Positions 57,614 to 64,000 of a DNA stretch of 64,000 nt are shown one piece after another. A program made the translations under genes and the position numbers. This DNA comes from Guyanagaster necrorhizus (taxonomy: Eukaryota; Basidiomycota; Agaricomycetes; Agaricales; Physalacriaceae). Location of the stretch: assembly GCF_019112545.1 (NCBI RefSeq), contig NW_025064893.1, positions 1 through 64,000 on the forward strand, written 5' to 3'. The notes under the pieces were generated by a model that made no database searches, was not told the origin of the DNA, and saw only the letters and a program-made list of their open reading frames with translations. Within the stretch, counting starts at the first letter, position 1. Each line of letters begins with the position of its first letter.

Positions 57614-58073
57614 TATTATAATTTTCCCATTTCTTTCTCAATTTAATCCCTATGTATGCTTAGTCAGGGAGCTAAAGCAGGTGCTTAGGACCATGGGACA
57701 AGGCTTACATCATCACAAATAGCTGAGTCCATCATTGTCTTTTGACACAACAGCATTGTCTGACAACACACAATCATTCTTTTATGTATAGTATCAACAC
57801 CCAAGGACAATGGGCACAAAGGACTCAGCAATGCACAATTAGCAATAGTATATTTAGATATAACTTGTACAGTATTTAAGACAGCTCACTCTTGCTGGTA
57901 ATCTCTAGCTTTGAGCTAAAGTTTATTTTCACACCATCCTCTCTTGAGCCAATCAACTTCATCTTGTGACACATCAATCAGACTATGCATCAGTGAACTC
58001 AGCTGATTCCCCAAAGTGCAAGGGAACTCCTGTTTATTATGTGTATCTGTTCATGTGATGCCTGGGTCTAACA

Positions 58074-61000
58074 TTATGGATGATCAGAGCATCCTGGCAG
58101 ATGAGAGACCTGCAAAGTTCAAACACTATATCATAGTGGGGTCTGATGCCATAGAGTGGTATGTCAAACTCAGAAAGAAAGACAAGGTTAAGTGGAACAA
58201 CTTCAGCATGGCATTTGATGTGAGGTGGCCATTGATTCTAGCAATGATGAAAATCCAGGAGGAGAAGAAAGAGGAGCTGACAGTGTACTTCTTGAAGGAA
58301 GAGGATCTGAGAGTGAAGAAGACATTGGGTGGCATAGAGATGTGGTTGCACAACTCATAGTCAAGGGAGGTTTTACACTTAGTGAAGAGAGCAGGTGTAG
58401 CAGATAGGAGGACATATATTGCTGTGATTTGGAAAAGTCTCCCTTCAATCATCCATGATAAGATTGGCATGTCATTCACAGACTGATAGGATTTCACAAT
58501 GAGAGTTTGCAAGATGCCAATTATAGAGATCACTGACTACATTGAGAAGAAGAAATGGGATGAGAAGTGACAGACAAAAACAGAGAGAGATTGCAGAGTT
58601 GTGCAATGTGTTAGCATGAAGGGCTCAGAAATCACTATGTATGACACTCAGCAACCAGCTTGCATGGACCAGCTTTAGTGTGCCACCCTCTTCACCACTG
58701 GCACTATGTTATTTCAGCCATCTAGGGCCTAGTTTAGGCAACACTCCACCTACTAACACACAATGAGGTATCCTTGAAGCCACAACTCAGAAGATCAATT
58801 AGTTGCACAATCACATTGATGACTATCCAAAGAAGGTGAATGATAAGGCAGGCAGCTGATGAGAAGCAGAGGAGGGAATAGGGAGTTTGTCACTATAGCA
58901 GATAGATTGACTATGCAATACCTTATCTGCTCCATCTGGTAACAGCACTTACCTGTATGAGGGAGTGCTTCAGGTGTGGAATGAATAGACACTCAGTTTG
59001 TGATTTCTCTATTCAAGCAGGAGACATATTGCTGTGCTGCACCATGGGCTCATGGGCATCAAATTTCAGTTTCTCTCTCTAGATCCATCAGAGCATCAAG
59101 AGAGCTGAGCAGTGAGCATCATTCTGCCTTCAAAACAAGAAACTATTCCCCCTTCACTATGGCTCAAGCAATGGAGCACTGATATGACCTGCTCAGATAT
59201 CTGCTGCATGATCAACAACCTATGAGATAATGACAGATGACTTTCTGCTATCTGCCCCTTTATGTCTGATGAGCAACCTTAGCACTTAGAAGCAGATGCA
59301 TATCAGCTGGAGCATGTGCACAAGGGATACTTCATCTGATCAGAGATGGATCAGGCATGGATAGCCTTATAAAGCTATTTAATGAGGCACTAGATATAGA
59401 AGATGTAGCTGATTTGCTCATAGATAGTGGACCTGCTGAGTGGATTGATGGTGCTCTGCTGGTCTGAAAGGAGGTGGTCTGGGCACACATAGAAGCCACA
59501 GCTGATAAGAAGGCAGGCTTTTGGGATCTTAGTATTTAAAGGATAACTTTGTAGATAGAATGGGGACCAACTTTTATAGTACAAAGCTAAGGAATAAAAT
59601 TCTGCTAGTCTCCAACAAGCCAAAGCCATAAGCATACCTAAAAGCCTTTGAGCCTGGTATTGCATAAGTGAACAGCTCAGAGCCATCCTCAGATCTCTCC
59701 CTTATCCTTTTACATCCTGCTTGTGTCCTGCTCATTTACCCTCAAAGCAGATGCCAGAGCTTGTTCTACTAATGAGCCACTTCTCCAGATGAATTCTATT
59801 GAGTTCACTCTGAACTGCTGGATTTCCCCCTTGTGATTATAAAAGAACTTGCAAGAGCAGACACAATCCTTCTATACCAGGGAGTTTGCTAGCCTTACAT
59901 CACCTGCTATAGATCCAAAGGAGAAGATCTGGCAGCAACTTTGCTACAAGGCATTGAGGGCATATTAGAGGGGTACAGTGAAGAAGGTGCATCTCATTGA
60001 GCTTGGTGGTGATGATGAGGGTCAGAGAAATGGAGAAGGGCTGTGTGCTTGATCAACATCCAACATGCAGCTCTGTGTCCAGAGTGTGAGATGAAGATCT
60101 ATGAGATCTCTGCAGATGCCAGATCAGCTTATGAAAACATGCAATTAAACTCCAAGCATTCTCATGTAAACATTGATAATGAATATGATATTGTTGACCT
60201 TTATACTGCAGGAGTGCAAGGAGAGGATGCTGAAACACAAAAGACAAGACCCTTTGTACAACTGGTTATGCTCAATAGGCTGCAAGAAGAGGTCATAAGG
60301 CTACTAGCAGCTATAGATAATGGTGCCCTTGCAGAAATAATATGTGCAGTGAAGTATGATGAGGTGGCACATCAGTTAGAAACATTGTGACCATCTTTCA
60401 AGAGGCTTTGTATGGCAGATGGGACACTCATCCTATCAAGGGGTTCTTGGGAAGAGATAATGACATTTAGCCCAGCAAAAAGAAAAGTCATATTGGAGGT
60501 GTTTGCTAACAGTGGAGGTTGGAGCTTCTTATTGGGAAAGCTATTACTCATGCAGTTTTAGGCTGTGCATGACTATATGGATGATATAATCAGAATTTCT
60601 GGTCTGATTAGTTGCATAAAGTTGGAGAATCAGATTAATGATTCTGGATGATAGAAGGAGAGCAAAAATCAAGCATCAGAAAAGCTAGAGGTGATGTGTG
60701 CAAACTCAATGGAGGACTTGCACTCTCCTTTGAGAGAAGTTCAGCCTGGTATGCCTGCAGAGAATTTACATTATATTGACATCCTCCTAAATGAAGATAC
60801 TGAGGATCTCATGATTGAGGATTCAGGGAATGCCTTAGATGAGAGGGTAACCAGAGTGGAGGGCAATGAGAGTGGTGCTGATAGTGAGGCTAGTAGAGAG
60901 ATTGATGCTAGAAAGAGTGAAGCAGTCCATTTGGACAGGCATGTAAACTCACTAGAGGACTTGCCATCTCCTTTGAGGAAATTTTGCTGCTACAAGGAGA

Positions 61001-61565
61001 ATCTCTAAGATATGCCAGATTCTGACAATCATTTGAGGTCTATGATGCAAACAGATGACATTATGCCATGCTCCAAGTTTATGGCACTCACTACCATAAT
61101 GAAGATTATGGTGGGATTGGACTGCTATGTCTGCACTGAGGGTACCAAGAAGGGAGGAAGCCTAGAGGAGCAGCTGGATAAGCAGCCTACCATTGAGAAC
61201 AAGCATAAAGCAACATAAAGAGACTCAGTGGGAGAATTTTCTTTTCTCTCAAGAGGAGTATTTCATGCAAATTTGAATGATGAGTCACTGGCAGCTGATA
61301 CTGATTGCATAGAGCACCTAGAGACTGCAGCCAACTGTCTCAGTATAGAGGAGAATATAGAGGAGAGTGAAACTGCTAAGGTTGAGAATATTCAGCCTGA
61401 GATTGACACATATGCAGACAAGACTTTATTCACAAGAGAGACAGACCTATACAATGCATGTCAGATCAAGGCCATCATTGAGGAGATCACAATCAGTGAG
61501 AGCTTGACTGAAGACTAGCACAGAGAGATTGTGGACTTTATCACAGAGTTTGCAGACTGCTTTGC
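58074..61565 (+). pseudogene. Element F gag-protease relic (second Ty3 Gag lineage)
   Basis: Gag: DAIEWYVKLRKKDKVKWNNF, 'FDVRWPLI', 'EEDLRVKKTLGGIEMWLH', a pattern common in Agaricomycete Ty3 Gags. A damaged zinc knuckle CFRCGMNRHSVC lies near 58970. The region before and across the protease (about 60043-60640) contains 'AAIDNGALAEIICAVKYDEV', a retropepsin site with DNG for DTG/DSG. After that comes a long acidic linker (60690-61518) ending ESLTED and 'EIVDFITEFADCFAV', which normally leads into RT. Element H is inserted right there at 61566. Stops are frequent. Confidence 0.68.
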
Positions 61566-64000
61566 TGTTAGATCTAATGAGCATATGATCTGAACACATG
61601 ATAAACTAGTGCTGCATTGTGTTTATATAGTCATGCTAGAGTTCACTATATGTGTTCTGATAGATTAAGTGCTTCAAGGCCAAAGACAGGCTACACTCAA
61701 GAGAGAGTAGTATGAGATAAACTTATAGCTCAAAGCTGGGTTACTACAGCAAGAGCTATCCTACTTATATACTGTCCTGAGTCATGATAAATATAAATAC
61801 TGCCTATTATACTGTTTTGTATTATGCAGCTTGTTCTGCCTAGTCATTGGAGTGTAGACAATGAAGAGTGGTTCATAGATGAGGTGACCAAGTATAATGC
61901 ATTATCCATCTGTTGTGATTACATAATCTTCCTCTCAAGTAAGCACTTAAGATAAGATAGGCACTCTGATAAGATAAGAAGAGAAAAATCATAAGATAAA
62001 AAAAATCATAACATCACCTCTCTTTTAAAACCATTGTCCTGATAGATCAATTGAGAGAAATTTTATAATCTCATATAGCTTTGTCAGCATTTATATCACA
62101 TTTGTAGATCTATTGGTTGGATTCTGGCCTATAATCTTTCTATTTGACTAGATAGTAGACTACAGTATGAGTACTCCCACTATATACATAAACCTTCCAG
62201 AGATTGTAGTTAAGAATCTGTTTGACTTTATAATGTTTTTTATCATTGATTAAGTCAGATTTGGAGACAGAAGGATTTTCTTGGTTAAGAAAGGCAGACA
62301 TGATATAGGAAGTGATTAATGTTTCATTAAAGACTGGATGAATGCATCAGGACACAGGGAGTTTTAGGCAGTATACAGAGGCACTAACTTTTTCCAGAAT
62401 AGGAAATAGTTCAGTTTATTTATCAGTATGTTTTTGTTTTAGATAGAGGAGGTGAAGATTTGTGGTGTCAAGCCAGACTTTATCATTGATAGAGTATTCA
62501 TGTTCTAGTTGATAGTGTTTATCATATTGTGATTTCATAGTAGTGGCAGTTTTTTCAAGAGCTGTATGTGTTTTAGTATGAATAAACATCAACAGGTCTG
62601 TGAAGTTGGATGATGCAGGAGTGGTGGTTCTTTGGTGATTGGTAATTATGACATGTGGATATTGTCTATGATTAATAAAGAAGAGAGTTTTGCTACTTGC
62701 AGAGTGTATGCAGTTATTATGTTGAAAAGCCACAAGAGTGAGTCATTTGATCCAGTTATCTTATTTAGAGTTGATAAACATCCACAGATACTTTTCAATT
62801 TCTTGGTTAGCACACTCTGTTTGCTCATCAGTTTGTGAATGGTAGGTAGTGGAGGCATTGCTGCAGATATTCAGAAGCTGATAGAGATCATCAAAAAATC
62901 TTGATATGAATTGGAGGTCTCAGTCTGAGATGATGACTTGAGGCATCTCATGTTTTATGTAGACTTCATTGCATAGGATCTTTGCACACTCTTCTGATGT
63001 TAATTCCATTGAGCATGCAACCAGAATGATCACTTTAGAGAATCAGTCAATAATAATAATGATAGCATCATAGCTGTTGCAGTCAGAGAGTCCAGTGACT
63101 ATATCAACTGAAATATTGGTCCAAGACTCTCTAGGAACATTGTTTGGGTGAAGGGGAGCAGCTTGTGTCTGTGTGCTTGATTTGGTGTATTGATACATTT
63201 TGCACCTCTTAATATATCTTTTGATATCTTGTTCCATCTTTGGCCATCAGTACTCTCTCAACACTAGCTCCTTTATCTTCATAATCCCCAGATGTTCTGC
63301 AATGATGTGGTCATGAAACATTATGATAATCTCTCCTCTGAGTGCATAGTCTTGGAGAATGTAGATTTGATTGTTGTAATAGATCAAGTCCTTGTTTGCT
63401 GCACTGTGCTCTTGATCCATTCATATATCTCTTCCTCTGTCAGCATTATCATTGCTCTGAAGTGCTCTGGCTTCAAGAGCATTATTTTGCCATTGTCCTC
63501 TTCACCCTGGTTGTGATCTGGTCAGCAACTTAACAGGTCTGCCTTCTTGTTTGCTGTCTCCACTTTATGATGCAGAGTATATCAGTATTATAAGAGCTTG
63601 GTGATCTATTGGGCTTATCATTAATTGAGCTTTTGTGGTGATCAGAAGTATTAGAGATTTTGATGATTGGTTCAGACCTCAAAAATGTGAATGGCACTGA
63701 TTAGATAGTGTCTCCATTCAGCAAGTGTGAGTATAATAGCAAGTAGTTCCTTGTCATATATTTCATAGTTGCACTCAGTAGTGGTGAGCACCTTGGAGAG
63801 GAAGGTGACAGATCACCATTTTCCATCCTGTTTCTGTGAAAGCACTGCTCCTATTGCTCCTTTGCTCAAATCAGCTTCCACTCTGAATTGCTTCTTCTCT
63901 GTTGGTATCATTAGTACTATGTCTTTGGCTAACCACTTCCTCAGATCTTCAAATGCTGATTGCTGAGCTATCCCCTAAGACCAAGAGGCATTTCCTGTAA
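61566..64000 (-). mobile_element. Ty3 element H, 3' part, runs off right edge
   Basis: The 3' LTR is 61566-62013 (448 bp, TGTTAGATC...CATAACA). It interrupts the pre-RT linker of element F. Internal sequence to the window edge is minus-sense Pol. Same superfamily as B and D, heavily decayed. The 5' LTR and TSD lie outside the window. Confidence 0.85.
62014..64000 (-). pseudogene. Element H pol relic (RNase H, integrase, chromodomain)
   Basis: The chromodomain is near 62290-62100 ('VVYYLVK' stop 'KDYRPESNQ'). Integrase C-terminal half: 62733-62416 (SINDKVWLDTTNLHLLYLKQ). Integrase core 63110-62780, with the catalytic-Asp region 'YDAIIIIID' near 63065-63040. Integrase zinc finger at about 63310-63190 (RYIKRCKMYQYTKSS). 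RNase H fragments run from 63540 to the edge. Stops and frameshifts throughout. Confidence 0.8.

Larger units (their letters stand above)
54873..58073 (+). mobile_element. Mini Ty3 element G, TSD TTATG, internal region nearly all replaced
   Basis: 460-bp LTRs at 54873-55332 and 57614-58073, flanked by TTATG (54868-54872 and 58074-58078). Of the internal region only 245 bp of leader and ORF1 start (55333-55577) and 282 bp of chromodomain end (57332-57613) remain. Between them lies 1.7 kb repeat copy 3. Gag, protease, RT and integrase are absent. The LTRs are almost identical in length and the polypurine region (AAGAAGAAGGTAA) is present. Confidence 0.9.

Noticed and set aside
1..64000. CRISPR arrays, rRNA genes or bacterial operon features
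   Set aside because: No regularly spaced repeats and no rRNA-like sequence; introns and LTR elements show a fungal genome.

Overview
The window looks like part of a filamentous basidiomycete genome, most likely Agaricomycetes. The evidence is short introns (40-61 bp) with GT..AG ends in the two recognisable host genes, a fungal anion:cation-symporter MFS transporter, and Ty3 chromoviruses, Ty1/copia and LINE elements of the kind common in mushrooms. A run of N (45256-45530) marks an assembly gap.

Region 1 (1-11.1 kb) has balanced composition with ordinary CpG. It holds the 5' part of a GNAT acetyltransferase gene (minus), a short coiled-coil gene exon with a decayed second copy 1.6 kb away (minus), a complete four-exon MFS transporter (minus, 473 aa) and one doubtful 54-codon gene. 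The rest of this part shows no gene I can support.

Region 2 (11.1-64 kb) is almost entirely a tower of retroelements inserted into one another, mostly AT-rich, CpG-poor and full of stops. Eight insertions were verified by reading matching target-site duplications (TSDs): solo LTR 13472-13998 (ATATC); Ty3 element B 15828-33251 (GTTAT), which contains Ty3 element C 21773-29666 (ATACT); solo LTR 33849-34310 (ATCTT); young Ty3 element E 37271-45727 (TCATC) inside old element D; solo LTR 47218-47677 (ATGAT); mini-element G 54873-58073 (TTATG) inside an older gag; and a TA-flanked MITE 50791-51297. Three copies of a 1.7 kb noncoding repeat, copia relics, a LINE 3' end and a last Ty3 element running off the right edge fill the remainder.

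Element E is the best preserved element and the most interesting. Read on the minus strand it has a 5' LTR, then ORF1 (423 codons, with an N-terminal membrane segment) overlapping for 1.16 kb an open frame that continues in frame into Gag. This makes an extended Gag of about 972 codons, broken only by TGA codons. A Pol frame (protease, RT, RNase H, integrase, chromodomain) follows in the -1 frame, then a polypurine tract and the 3' LTR. The membrane segment recurs in elements B, C and G, and the ORF1-to-Gag frame offset is the same in B, C and E. Seven in-frame TGAs break E; at four of these sites copy C has an AGA or AGG arginine codon, which points to CGA-to-TGA decay by cytosine deamination.
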